Assembly (NCBI RefSeq): GCF_040639655.1
Contig: NZ_JBFAAI010000001.1
Coordinates: forward strand, 248,001 to 312,000
DNA length: 64,000 nt
Reading direction: 5' to 3'
From: Actinoplanes sp040639655
Lineage (GTDB): Bacteria > Actinomycetota > Actinomycetes > Mycobacteriales > Micromonosporaceae
In this document: positions 16,585-24,260 of the stretch, piece after piece
How positions within the stretch are numbered: position 1 is the stretch's first letter
How the letters are laid out: every line of letters starts with the position of its first letter
Notes under the pieces: generated by a model
What the model was told of the DNA's origin: nothing
The model's database searches: none
Seen by the model: the letters and a program-made list of their open reading frames with translations, nothing else
Made by a program: the position numbers and the translations under genes

Positions 16585-16800
16585 TGGACGTAGGTGCCCC
16601 ACGCGGTCTGGCGCGGTGGTTGTGTGGTGACGTGTGCCCGTGGGAGGACCGTAGGTTGCCGCGCGATGTGGTGCGGGTGGGTTGTGTGGTGACGTGCGCC
16701 CGCGGGTGGACCGTAGGTCGCCACGCGGCCTGACGCGGGTTCCTTGCGTGGTGATCTGCGCCCGTGGGCGGGCCGGTGGGCCGCCACGTGGTCGGGAGCG
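16585..16800. repeat. Tandem repeat, 61-63 bp unit, about 3.5 copies
   Basis: The units share CCGTAGGT-GCC, an ACGCGG-like block, TGTGTGGTGACGTG and CGCCCGTGGG words. The TAGGT anchor occurs at 16591, 16652 and 16714, with a diverged TGGGC at 16777. The array runs up to the stop codon of the DsrE-like gene on the minus strand. Copies differ by about 10-25 percent, so it is not a recent expansion. Confidence 0.8.
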
Positions 16801-16801
16801 G

Positions 16802-17164
16802 TCAGTAGACGAGAGCCTGCGCGCCCTCGGACATGATCTCCTCGACGAAGACGGCGGCGCCGGCGATCCTGATACCGGGGATGACGTCGGCCGGGCCGAT
16901 GTCGCGGCGGGCCGCGCATTGGGTGCAGGCAGTGATCCGGCCGGCCTCGAGCAGCACCTCGATCAGGTCGGGCAGCGGTGCGGCATGTGCCAGCTCGAAC
17001 CCGGCCGCCCGGCCCGGCAAGGCGAACCAGGTGGACTCGCCGGTCAGCCACAGTGACACGTCGACGCCGGCGGTGGCGGCCGTGCCGGCCACGTTGAACG
17101 CCTGGTTGCAGCGTTCCGGGGCGTCCGCGCCGGCGGTGGCCTTGACGACCAGCAAACGTGCCAT
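16802..17164 (-). CDS. DsrE-family (sulfur-relay fold) protein
   Basis: 120 residues from the ATG giving MARLLVVKATAG, and a start four codons upstream is also possible. The DsrE fold is suggested by the alternating hydrophobic strands, the ERCNQAFNVAGTAATAG helix, and RITACTQCAARRDIG with a CTQC pair at the place where family members carry an active cysteine. Such proteins handle sulfane sulfur or act in small-molecule thiol chemistry. The specific role is unknown. Confidence 0.75.
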   Translation of the reverse strand: MARLLVVKATAGADAPERCNQAFNVAGTAATAGVDVSLWLTGESTWFALPGRAAGFELAHAAPLPDLIEVLLEAGRITACTQCAARRDIGPADVIPGIRIAGAAVFVEEIMSEGAQALVY

Positions 17165-17190
17165 ACCGGCCAGCATAAGATGGGCCGGTC

Positions 17191-17295
17191 ATGGTTACGG
17201 AGATCGGGTTCGTGAGCCTGCTGGTGGCCGCCCTTGGTGGGCTGGCCGGCGGCTTCGGCTATCTGGCAATGCGCATTTCGAGGGGACGCTGGTGA
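17191..17295 (+). CDS. Small single-pass membrane protein, 34 residues
   Basis: ATG-started frame encoding a short leader, then the hydrophobic segment FVSLLVAALGGLAGGFGY (residues 7-24) and a basic tail (RISRGRW). Its stop overlaps the GTG start of the nitrobindin gene by four bases (GTGA), which supports real, coupled translation. It begins 26 bases from the divergent DsrE-like gene. I do not recognise the family. Evidence is composition and coupling only. Confidence 0.5.
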   Translation: MVTEIGFVSLLVAALGGLAGGFGYLAMRISRGRW

Positions 17296-17891
17296 GCAAC
17301 GAGACGGAAAACCCACTGGGCCCGCCGCCGTGGCTCAACGCTCCGCCGGTCGGGAAGTATCCCTATGAGGACACTCACGACCTGCGGTCGGGTCCGGACC
17401 TGCACCCGTCGCTGCTCGGCCTGCTGCCGTTCGTCGGGTTGTGGCGTGGCCGGGGTCAGGGTGGCTTCCCCCACGAGGACGACTACAACTTCGCGCAGGA
17501 GATCAGGATCAGCCACGACGGCCGGTCGTTCCTGCGTTACGAGTCACGGGCGTGGCTGCTCGACGACGAGTCGAAGCCGCTCGGGCAGGCGCTCGTGGAG
17601 TCCGGATTCTGGCGGCCGGTGCTGGTCGACGGGCGTCCGGGTGACGAGATGGAGGCCACGATGATCCGCCCGGACGGGGTGGCCGAGCTCTACCTCGGCA
17701 AGGCGGCCACGACCCGGCTGGAGATGGCGGCCGACGCGGTGGCGTACACCCCGTCGGGTCTGCATGTGACCGGTGGGCACCGCTTGTTCGGCATCGTCGA
17801 GGGCGCCCTGCTGTACGCCCACGAGATCGCGGTCGACCACAGCGGCCTCAAACCGCACATGTCCGCCCGCCTCCTCCGTATCGGCGGCTGA
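17292..17891 (+). CDS. Nitrobindin-like heme-binding protein (FABP-like barrel)
   Basis: 199 residues from the GTG that overlaps the upstream small frame. The nitrobindin signature GxWxGxGxGxFP is present as GLWRGRGQGGFP near residue 50. The barrel strands follow, with a late His in LKPHMSARLLRI, which fits the proximal heme ligand position. Family members (for example Mycobacterium Rv2717c and the related Rv0813c) bind heme, and some handle NO or peroxynitrite. A Pro/Asp-rich 45-residue N-terminal stretch precedes the barrel. Confidence 0.87.
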   Translation: MSNETENPLGPPPWLNAPPVGKYPYEDTHDLRSGPDLHPSLLGLLPFVGLWRGRGQGGFPHEDDYNFAQEIRISHDGRSFLRYESRAWLLDDESKPLGQALVESGFWRPVLVDGRPGDEMEATMIRPDGVAELYLGKAATTRLEMAADAVAYTPSGLHVTGGHRLFGIVEGALLYAHEIAVDHSGLKPHMSARLLRIGG

Positions 17892-17950
17892 CCCCCACCC
17901 CGGCTGGACACCACCGCTGCCTCAGCACCTCCGAGACAGCGGTGTGTGGC
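17892..17950 (+). repeat. Post-stop hairpin repeat, copy A
   Basis: Directly after the stop codon, ACCGCTG (17913-17919) can pair with CAGCGGT (17937-17943), with the inner CTC / GAG also complementary. The CTGGAC, CACCGCTGCCTCA and CGAGACAGC blocks recur after the fliI stop at 57881-57930 on the other strand. It is probably a 3'-end element, perhaps a terminator, although no U-tract follows. Confidence 0.65.
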
Positions 17951-17964
17951 AGCCACGTGAAGGG

Positions 17965-18714
17965 TCAGAAGCCGAGCAGGGCGAGCAGGCGCGGCGTCCA
18001 CGGTGAGCGGGGCCGGGGTGCCCCGTCAAGCGAGACCACCTCGGCCAGCCCGCGCAGCGACGACGCCAGCCAGATCGCGTCGGCGGATGCCAGTTCGTCG
18101 AGTGTGACCATGCGCTCGACGGGACGCAGGCCGGCCCGCGCCGCCAGCGACAGCAGATGTGCCGCGGTGATTCCGGGCAGGATCCCGGCCTCGGACGGCG
18201 GGACCGTGCCGAGTTCGTCGCCGGTCAGCCAGACCACCGACGCGGTCGGTGCTTCGAGCACGTACCCCTCGGTGGAGAGCCAGATGAGGTCGTCGGCGCC
18301 CTGCCGTACCGCCCACCGCCGGGCCGCGAAGTTTTCCCCGTACGACAGTGATTTGGCCGCCGAGATGGACCACGGCGGACGCCGCCGTACCGAGACGCCC
18401 TGATCCGCACTGAGAACCCGGACCCCGTCGCGTCGCTCGCGCAGCACCTGCGGGGGGATCGGGCTGACCGAGACGTCCAGGATGTTCCGGGTGTAGACGA
18501 TCCGTAGCGCGCCCGTCTCCGGGAGGTCCCGCAGCGGCGGCAGTGCGGGCGGCGGCAGATCGACGATCGCTGCCGACCGGGACAGCCGGGCCAGATGTTC
18601 GTCGAGCAGCCACGGTCCGGCCGGGCGCAGGTGCACGGTTTCGAAGACGCCGTCGCCGAGCAGCTCGGTGGGCGCGACAAGGATCCTGTCGGTCACCCGA
18701 ACTATGCTCGTCAT
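17965..18714 (-). CDS. Class IV PLP-dependent enzyme (4-amino-4-deoxychorismate lyase / branched-chain aminotransferase-like)
   Basis: 249 residues. Fold type IV features are GDGVFETVHL near the N-terminus, the PLP lysine in SAAKSLSYGENFAARR and the phosphate-binding SEAGILPGIT loop. The size fits aminodeoxychorismate lyase (PabC), which makes 4-aminobenzoate for folate, but D-amino-acid aminotransferases look alike. Its start abuts that of the divergent Fur-type regulator with no base between. The Mycobacterium Rv0811c-Rv0813c neighbourhood is similar as I recall it. Confidence 0.82.
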   Translation of the reverse strand: MTSIVRVTDRILVAPTELLGDGVFETVHLRPAGPWLLDEHLARLSRSAAIVDLPPPALPPLRDLPETGALRIVYTRNILDVSVSPIPPQVLRERRDGVRVLSADQGVSVRRRPPWSISAAKSLSYGENFAARRWAVRQGADDLIWLSTEGYVLEAPTASVVWLTGDELGTVPPSEAGILPGITAAHLLSLAARAGLRPVERMVTLDELASADAIWLASSLRGLAEVVSLDGAPRPRSPWTPRLLALLGF

Positions 18715-19137
18715 GTGTCCGCCACATCGCTAGCCGCCATGCTCCGCGAGCGGGGTCTGCGACTCACCCCACAGCGCCAGCTGATCCTCGAAGCGGTGCA
18801 CGAACTCGGTCATGCGACACCCGAGTCGGTGCACAACACGGTCCGTGAGAGGGCCGCGGGGGTGAACATCACCACCGTCTACCGGACCCTGGAGCTGCTC
18901 GAGGAGCTGGGGCTGGTCAATCACACGCATCTGTCGCACGGCTCGCCGACGTACCATCCGGCCGGCGAGGACCAGCACGTCCATCTGGTGTGCCGGTCGT
19001 GCGGCTCGATCGCCGAGGTGGATCCGGCGGTGATGGACCCGGTCACCGACCAGCTGCTGCGGGAGCGCGACTTCCGGGTCGATGTGGGACACGTCTCCCT
19101 GTTCGGGGTGTGCGGCGACTGCAAGGAGGCCGAGTGA
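18715..19137 (+). CDS. Fur-family metal-responsive repressor, Nur-like
   Basis: 140 residues from a GTG immediately next to the divergent gene. A later ATG (18739) is an alternative start. The winged helix is RLTPQRQLILEAVHEL followed by NITTVYRTLELLEELGLVNH. Metal sites include His in GHATPE and the HxxHGSPTYHPAGEDQHVHLVC cluster, and two CxxC pairs (CRSCG, CGDC). The pattern is closest to Streptomyces Nur, the nickel-responsive regulator, rather than Fur or Zur. It overlaps ygfZ by four bases (GTGA). Confidence 0.87.
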   Translation: MSATSLAAMLRERGLRLTPQRQLILEAVHELGHATPESVHNTVRERAAGVNITTVYRTLELLEELGLVNHTHLSHGSPTYHPAGEDQHVHLVCRSCGSIAEVDPAVMDPVTDQLLRERDFRVDVGHVSLFGVCGDCKEAE

Positions 19138-20174
19138 CCGTCGTGATGGTCGAGGACCTGGAGCCGGGGTCGGCGGATGCCGGGGTGCCGGCCCATTTCG
19201 GTGACCCGATGCGCGAGCAGCGGCTGCTGGAGACCGGGGTGGGCCTGGTCGACCGGTCGAACCGTGAGGTGATCGCGGTTCCCGGTGCCGAGCGGGCCGG
19301 CTGGTTGCACACGCTCACCTCCCAGCACCTGTCGGCGCTGACGGCGAACGAGGCCAGTGAGCTGCTGGTCCTCTCGCCGAACGGGCACATCGAGCAGCAC
19401 GCGTTCGTCACCGAGGACGGGACGGCGGCGTGGCTGGACACCGAGCCGGGCGCCGGTGCGGGGCTCCTGAAATACCTGGAGATGATGCGCTTCTTCACCC
19501 AGGTCGAGCCGCGTGAGGCGACCGCCGAGATCGCGGTGCTGTCGCTGGTCGGCCCCGATGCGGCGGCGCTTTTCCCGGACCTCGCGGCCCCTCGGGTGAG
19601 CCCGGTGCCGGCCACGCGGTTCGCCGCCGGGTCGGTGCCACCTCAGCCCACTTCCCTTTATTCGGTACGGCCGTTCGAAGGCGGCCTGGCCCGTCGCGTG
19701 CCGCTGGGCGTGGACCTGTTGGTGCCGCGTTCCGCGAAGGCGGCGGTCGTGGAGAAGCTGGGCGTGGCTCCGGCCGGACTCTGGGCGTACGAGGCTGTCC
19801 GGGTCGCCCACCGCATCCCCCGGCTGGGCTGGGAGACCGACCACCGCACCATCCCGGCCGAGATCGAGTTGATGGCGACCAGCGTGCACCTGGAGAAGGG
19901 CTGTTACCGCGGTCAGGAAACGGTGGCCCGGGTCCACAACCTGGGCCGTCCGCCCCGCCGTCAGGTTCTGCTGCACCTGGACGGCGTGGCCACCGATCAT
20001 CCGCCTGCTCGCGGGACGGCGGTCGAGCTGGACGGCCGGGCGGTCGGTTTCGTCGGCACCGCGGTCCGTCATCACGAGCTCGGCATGGTGGCTCTGGCGG
20101 TGCTGAAGCGCAACGTTCCGGATGATGCCCGCCTGACTGTGGGGGAGTCGGCAGCCGCCATCGACGCCGACTGA
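19134..20174 (+). CDS. ygfZ: YgfZ/GcvT-like folate-binding protein for Fe-S assembly or repair
   Basis: 346 residues. The diagnostic YgfZ motif KGCYRGQET is present near residue 260, together with the GLVDRSNREVIAVPGAERAGWLHTLTSQHL GcvT-like start. YgfZ proteins use tetrahydrofolate in maintaining certain Fe-S enzymes. The frame is coupled to the upstream Fur-family gene through GTGA. Length is close to the usual 325-370. Confidence 0.92.
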   Translation: MTVVMVEDLEPGSADAGVPAHFGDPMREQRLLETGVGLVDRSNREVIAVPGAERAGWLHTLTSQHLSALTANEASELLVLSPNGHIEQHAFVTEDGTAAWLDTEPGAGAGLLKYLEMMRFFTQVEPREATAEIAVLSLVGPDAAALFPDLAAPRVSPVPATRFAAGSVPPQPTSLYSVRPFEGGLARRVPLGVDLLVPRSAKAAVVEKLGVAPAGLWAYEAVRVAHRIPRLGWETDHRTIPAEIELMATSVHLEKGCYRGQETVARVHNLGRPPRRQVLLHLDGVATDHPPARGTAVELDGRAVGFVGTAVRHHELGMVALAVLKRNVPDDARLTVGESAAAIDAD

Positions 20175-20185
20175 GTCATGGCAGT

Positions 20186-21028
20186 ATGCGAGGCATGACC
20201 GGGACCATGATCACCGTCGCCCCGACCGGCGCGGAGAGCAAGAAGGTGGATGTGCCGGCCCTGCCAGTGACCCTGGCCGAGCTGACCACCACCGCCAGGG
20301 AGTGCGAGGCGCTCGGCGCTTCGATCATCCATGTCCACATCCGTGACGACGACGCCCGCCCGACCCTCGATCAGGGCCGGCTGCGCGACACCGTCGCCGG
20401 GCTGCGCGAGGCCACCGAACTGATCGTGCAGCTGTCCTCGGGTGGTTCGGTGCACGACCCGGAGGCGGACCGGCTCGCCGTGCTGGACGCCGGTCCGGAG
20501 ATGGCGTCCTGCACGATGGGCACCGTCAACTTCGGTGACGACGTGTTCCTGAACCGCTGGGAGTTCATCGTCGGCCTGCACACCCGCATGCAGGAGCGCG
20601 GCATCGTGCCGGAGTACGAGATCTTCGACCTGGGTCAGCTCACCAGCCTGCAGCGGCTGCTCGGCAAGTACGGCCTGCCGTTCGGCGGGCACGTGCACGT
20701 CGACCTGGTGATGGGCGTGCCGGGCGGGATGCCCGGGACGGCTGGCGCGCTGGTGGCGTGCGAGCAGGCGATCCGGGACCTGCCGGAGGGCACCACGTTC
20801 TCGGCGACCGGCATCGGCCGGGGCACCCTGCCGGTGATGCTGGCGTCCCTCGCCACCGGCGGCCACCTGCGGGTCGGCATGGAGGACACCCTGACGTACG
20901 CCAAGGGCCGCCCGGTCGAGTCGAACATGCAGCTCGTGGCACGTGCCGTCGGGTTCGCCCAGCTGGCCCAGCGCCCGCCGACGACCCCGGCCCAGGCGCG
21001 TGAGCTGCTCGGGGTCCCGGCCCGATGA
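20186..21028 (+). CDS. Beta-keto acid cleavage enzyme (BKACE, DUF849)
   Basis: 280 residues from the first ATG, and Met4 is an equally good start. BKACE enzymes condense a beta-keto acid with acetyl-CoA and release acetoacetate plus a CoA ester. The zinc ligands are in IIHVHIRDDDARP, and the second His pair is in FGGHVHVDLVMG. ITVAPTGAE at the start is typical. The 3' end overlaps the asparaginase gene by four bases (ATGA). The keto-acid specificity is not predictable here. Confidence 0.9.
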   Translation: MRGMTGTMITVAPTGAESKKVDVPALPVTLAELTTTARECEALGASIIHVHIRDDDARPTLDQGRLRDTVAGLREATELIVQLSSGGSVHDPEADRLAVLDAGPEMASCTMGTVNFGDDVFLNRWEFIVGLHTRMQERGIVPEYEIFDLGQLTSLQRLLGKYGLPFGGHVHVDLVMGVPGGMPGTAGALVACEQAIRDLPEGTTFSATGIGRGTLPVMLASLATGGHLRVGMEDTLTYAKGRPVESNMQLVARAVGFAQLAQRPPTTPAQARELLGVPAR

Positions 21029-21939
21029 TCGTCGCTGAGGTAGTCCGCTCCGGTTTCGTGGAGAGCGTCCACCACGGGATCGTGGCCGTCCACGGCGGCT
21101 CCGGTGAGGGCGTCGGCGATGTCACGTCGCCGTTCTTCCCCCGTTCGTCGAACAAGCCGTTGCAGACTGTCGGGCTGCTGACCGCCGGGCTGGTCCCGCG
21201 CGAGGAGGCCGACCTCGCCCTGATCAGTGCCAGTCACGACGGCGAACCGTTCCACGTGGAACGTGTGCGCGCCATCCTGACCGCGGCCGGGCTCGGCCCG
21301 GAGGCTCTGCGCTGCCCGGCTGACCTGCCGTTGAGCGAGGCGGCGAAGCGGGACCGGCTCCGGGCCGGCGGCGGGCCCGAGCGGATCCTGATGAACTGTT
21401 CCGGCAAGCATGCCGGGTTCCTCGCCACCTGTGTGGTCAACGGCTGGCCGCTGGAGTCGTACCTCGAGGCCGGCCATCCGCTGCAGAAGACGCTCGCCGA
21501 CACGGTGAGCCGGCTCTCCGGTGAGCCGATCGCGGCACTCGGGATCGACGGCTGCGGCGCGCCGATCTTCGCGATCTCCCCGCTCGGTCTGGCGCGGGCC
21601 TTCCTGCGGCTGGTCGAGGCGGAGCCGGGTACGCCGGAGCGCCGGGTGGCCGACGCGATGCGGGCTCATCCGGAACTTGTCGCGGGCCCCGGTTCGGAGG
21701 ACACCGTGCTGATGAACGCGATGCCCGGCCTGATCGTGAAGCGGGGTGCCGACGGGGTGTCGGCGGCGGCGATGCCGGGCGCGGGTGCGGTGGCGCTGAA
21801 GATCTCGGACGGCGCCACGCGTGCCCGGGTGCCGGTCCTGCTTGCTGCCCTGCGCCGGTTGGGTCTGGAGGTCCCGGCCATCACCGAGCCCGTCCTGGGT
21901 GGCGGACGTCCGGTCGGTGAGGTCCGCGCGGTCTTCTAG
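21025..21939 (+). CDS. L-asparaginase II family protein (PF06089 type)
   Basis: 304 residues. The opening EVVRSGFVESVHHGIVAV, the SSNKPLQTVGLLTAGL block, the NCSGKHAGFLATCVVNGW block and GIDGCGAPIFAISPLGLARAF are all typical of this thermolabile asparaginase family. It is unrelated to the E. coli type II enzyme. It should hydrolyse asparagine to aspartate and ammonia. It is translationally coupled to the BKACE gene, but the metabolic link is unclear. Confidence 0.88.
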   Translation: MIVAEVVRSGFVESVHHGIVAVHGGSGEGVGDVTSPFFPRSSNKPLQTVGLLTAGLVPREEADLALISASHDGEPFHVERVRAILTAAGLGPEALRCPADLPLSEAAKRDRLRAGGGPERILMNCSGKHAGFLATCVVNGWPLESYLEAGHPLQKTLADTVSRLSGEPIAALGIDGCGAPIFAISPLGLARAFLRLVEAEPGTPERRVADAMRAHPELVAGPGSEDTVLMNAMPGLIVKRGADGVSAAAMPGAGAVALKISDGATRARVPVLLAALRRLGLEVPAITEPVLGGGRPVGEVRAVF

Positions 21940-21960
21940 ATGCCGGGTGACCCGGTTCAC

Positions 21961-22012
21961 GCTAGCTATTGCAAGCGTTTTGCTTGCAACAGCTAGCACC
22001 CCGGGCTACCTT
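21961..22012 (+). promoter_or_regulatory. Palindromic operator overlapping the promoter of the XRE gene
   Basis: A 37-bp inverted repeat (21961-21997) has arms GCTAGC-N2-TTGCAAGC and GCTTGCAA-N2-GCTAGC around a GTTTT centre. A -35 box TTGCAA (21984-21989) lies inside the right arm, 17 bases before a -10 box TACCTT (22007-22012). Transcription would start at or next to the ATG at 22020, which predicts a leaderless mRNA and repression by occlusion. Autoregulation is inferred. Confidence 0.7.
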
Positions 22013-22019
22013 CGTATGC

Positions 22020-22403
22020 ATGGCCACGCCGAAGGACCTGCCTGAGGACATCGGAACTTTCATCCGGGACCTGCGGCAGACCGCGAAGATCTCGCTCCGG
22101 CAGCTCGCCGACAAGGCCGGGGTGAGCAACCCCTACCTGAGCCAGATCGAGCGGGGCCTGCGAAAGCCGAGCGCCGAGGTGCTGCAGCAGATCGCCAGCG
22201 CCTTGCGAGTGTCGACGCCCGCGATGTACCTGCGGGCCGGGCTGCTCGATGGCGAGGGTCAGCAGGGTGTGCTGGCCGCCATCGCGGTCGACCCGGAGCT
22301 CACGGTCGCGCAGAAGCAGTCCCTGACGCAGATCTACGAGACATTCCGCAACGAGAACGCGCGTAACGCGCCGCCCGCAGAAGACGCTGAGGAGCAGAAG
22401 TGA
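22020..22403 (+). CDS. XRE-family HTH transcriptional regulator
   Basis: 127 residues from the ATG giving MATPKDLPEDIG. The HTH is FIRDLRQTAKISLRQLADKAGVSNPYLSQIERGLRKPSAEVLQQIASAL, and the tail is acidic (PPAEDAEEQK). It is followed by an HbhA-like gene (GTGA overlap) and a DUF2516 gene. This matches the Rv0474-hbhA-Rv0476 order of Mycobacterium tuberculosis as I recall it. A strong palindrome overlapping its promoter suggests autoregulation. Confidence 0.9.
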   Translation: MATPKDLPEDIGTFIRDLRQTAKISLRQLADKAGVSNPYLSQIERGLRKPSAEVLQQIASALRVSTPAMYLRAGLLDGEGQQGVLAAIAVDPELTVAQKQSLTQIYETFRNENARNAPPAEDAEEQK

Positions 22404-22870
22404 CCGAGCAGACCAAGACCAAAATCCCCACCCCGCTGTACGCCGCCGCAGGCGCCGGTGACGTGGCGTACGAGCAGCTCCGCAAGCTGCCCGCCGTGCT
22501 GAACGAGCTCAGCGACCGGGCCGCCGCCTCCCTGCGCACCTACAACGAGCAGGCCGGCAGCAAGGCCGCCGAGCTGCGCGGCAAGGCTCAGGTGGCCGAC
22601 ATCGCCGCCCTGCGTGACAACGCCACCAGCGCCGCGGTCACCTTCGCCCAGGTCGCCCAGGAGCGCGCCATCGCCGTCTACAACGAGCTGGTCGCCCGTG
22701 GCGAGCGCGTGGTCGGCACCGGCGTGGTCGAGGCCGCCGACGTGGTCAACTCCGACATCGAGGCCACCGAGCAGCCGAAGGCCGTGGAGGCCGCGGTCGA
22801 GGACGCCAAGGCCGTCGAGGCTGCGCCGAAGCCGCGCAAGCGGGCCAAGCCGGCCGCGCCCGCCGAGTGA
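22400..22870 (+). CDS. HbhA-like (heparin-binding hemagglutinin homologue) helical protein
   Basis: 156 residues with a long Ala-rich, heptad-like helix (about 15-115) and a Lys/Ala/Pro-rich C-terminus (AAPKPRKRAKPAAPAE), the layout of mycobacterial HbhA. The N-terminal PLYAAAGAGDVAYEQLRKLP segment is also HbhA-like. In mycobacteria the lysine-rich tail binds heparan sulfate, but in a soil actinomycete a cell-surface or lipid-related role is more likely. It is coupled to the upstream regulator by GTGA. Confidence 0.82.
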   Translation: MTEQTKTKIPTPLYAAAGAGDVAYEQLRKLPAVLNELSDRAAASLRTYNEQAGSKAAELRGKAQVADIAALRDNATSAAVTFAQVAQERAIAVYNELVARGERVVGTGVVEAADVVNSDIEATEQPKAVEAAVEDAKAVEAAPKPRKRAKPAAPAE

Positions 22871-22896
22871 GCTGACGCTTACGCGACATGATCCCT

Positions 22897-22919
22897 GGGC
22901 CCCGGCAGCGCCGGGGCCC
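22897..22919 (+). terminator. Strong hairpin after the HbhA-like gene
   Basis: Perfect 10-bp stem, GGGCCCCGGC (22897-22906) and GCCGGGGCCC (22910-22919), with an AGC loop. No U-tract follows. It sits between the HbhA-like and DUF2516 genes and may stop or attenuate transcription. Confidence 0.6.
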
Positions 22920-22938
22920 ACGGCATAGACTCTCTCTC

Positions 22939-23250
22939 ATGGCCACAGCAGCGCCGATCTTCTTCGACGACGTCCGCCTCTACCTGGACGTCACCATGCT
23001 CATCGTCTCGGTGGTGGTGCAGGCCGTCGCCCTGATCCACTGCCTGACGCAGCGCGGCGCGGGGTTCCAGGCTCTCGGCACCCTCCCCAAGGGTGCGTGG
23101 GCCGGCATCATCGGCATCTGCCTGGCGCTCACCATGGTGACCTACGGCTACATGCTGATCAGCATGATCGGGATCGCCGCCGCGCTCGTCTACATGCTCG
23201 ACATCCGTCCGGGCCTGAAAGATCTGTCGGACGGCAAGGGCTTCTGGTGA
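22939..23250 (+). CDS. DUF2516 small integral membrane protein
   Basis: 103 residues with three hydrophobic segments (about 13-36, 49-68 and 70-85) and the DIRPGLKDLSDGKGFW end, matching DUF2516 (Mycobacterium Rv0476-like). The function is unknown in the family. It keeps the conserved order after the XRE and HbhA-like genes. The chosen ATG follows a CT-rich leader with no strong ribosome site. Confidence 0.82.
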   Translation: MATAAPIFFDDVRLYLDVTMLIVSVVVQAVALIHCLTQRGAGFQALGTLPKGAWAGIIGICLALTMVTYGYMLISMIGIAAALVYMLDIRPGLKDLSDGKGFW

Positions 23251-23257
23251 TCCGGGT

Positions 23258-24151
23258 GTGTGGGTGAGGGGTCGTTTCGGCCCGCCTCCGCCGGACGGCG
23301 GGCCCCGCACACAGCGCGTCGACCGGACCGGGCCGCGGACGGGTCGCCCGACGCTGCCGGGTCCGGCCACCGAGCTGGTCACCCTTCCTTCGGGAGTACG
23401 CCTCGAGCACCTCACCACCGGTGCGGGTGATCCGGTCACGGTCTTCGCGCATGGACTCGCCGGGGACATCTCCGGCACAAGGCCGCTGGGCAGCGCGGTC
23501 GCCGGTCGCCGGGTGTTCTTCCACTTCCGCGGGCACGGCCGTTCCGACGCCCCGCCCGGTCCGTGGTCCTTCGACGACCTCGCCAGTGAGCTGCGTGCCG
23601 TCGCCGACCTGACCGGGGCGACCGGGGCAGTGGGCGTCAGCATGGGCGCGGCCGCGCTCTGCCGCCTGCTCGCTGCCACCCCGGATCGGTTCGAACGGGT
23701 CGTCCTCTATCTGCCCGCCCCGCTCGACGGCTCCCGCGCCGACGGTTCGGTCCGGCGGCTGGACCGGTTGCTGGCCTCGGTGGAATCAGGCGAGGCCGCG
23801 ATGATCGCCGACGCGGTCGAGCAGGAGATGCCGCCGTCGGTGCGAAACACCCCGGCCGGCTGGAGCTTCCTGCGGCAGCGGGTGGAGCAGCTGCAGCGCG
23901 ACGGGCTGGCGCCGGAGATCGAGTCGGTCTGGTCGGCGCCCGCACTGGCCGACGAGTGGCTGCTCAAAGAGTTCCGGGGACGCGCGCTGGTGATCGGCTG
24001 TCTCGGCGACGAGACGCACCCGGCGAGCTGGGCGGAGCGGATCGCCGGCCTGCTGCCCGGTGCCGACCTCGAGGTGTACGACCGCCCGGCGGTTCTCTGG
24101 AGCAATCGTGCCGCGCTGCGGAACCGCATCTCGGAGTTCCTGAACCGCTGA
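23258..24151 (+). CDS. Alpha/beta-hydrolase fold protein
   Basis: 297 residues from GTG, and the first 35 residues are Arg/Pro-rich, so the true start may be further in. The oxyanion strand VTVFAHGLAGDISG, the nucleophile elbow GVSMGAA and the acidic loop CLGDETHP are present. At the C-terminus, where the catalytic His is expected, the sequence reads YDRPAVLWSNRAALRNRISEFL with Asn. Either the His of GDETHP serves or the enzyme is altered. The substrate is unknown. Confidence 0.8.
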   Translation: MWVRGRFGPPPPDGGPRTQRVDRTGPRTGRPTLPGPATELVTLPSGVRLEHLTTGAGDPVTVFAHGLAGDISGTRPLGSAVAGRRVFFHFRGHGRSDAPPGPWSFDDLASELRAVADLTGATGAVGVSMGAAALCRLLAATPDRFERVVLYLPAPLDGSRADGSVRRLDRLLASVESGEAAMIADAVEQEMPPSVRNTPAGWSFLRQRVEQLQRDGLAPEIESVWSAPALADEWLLKEFRGRALVIGCLGDETHPASWAERIAGLLPGADLEVYDRPAVLWSNRAALRNRISEFLNR

Positions 24152-24152
24152 G

Positions 24153-24175
24153 CCCGGACGCTTTTCCGGGTCTCG
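24153..24175 (+). terminator. Probable terminator after the hydrolase gene
   Basis: CCCGGA (24153-24158) pairs with TCCGGG (24165-24170) across a loop containing CTTT, immediately after the stop codon. The downstream bases (TCTCGCC) are only weakly T-rich. Confidence 0.5.
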
Positions 24176-24260
24176 CCGCGCCTCGTGCGGCCCATTCGGT
24201 GAATACCGGCTGGTCGGGCCCGGTTCGGTGGGCTGCCGGCCGATTCGGGGGCTGTGTCAA

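Noticed and set aside
16585..16800. Possible CRISPR array at the 61-63 bp repeats
   Set aside because: The whole unit repeats with drift throughout. There is no constant repeat plus unique spacer pattern and no cas gene nearby.
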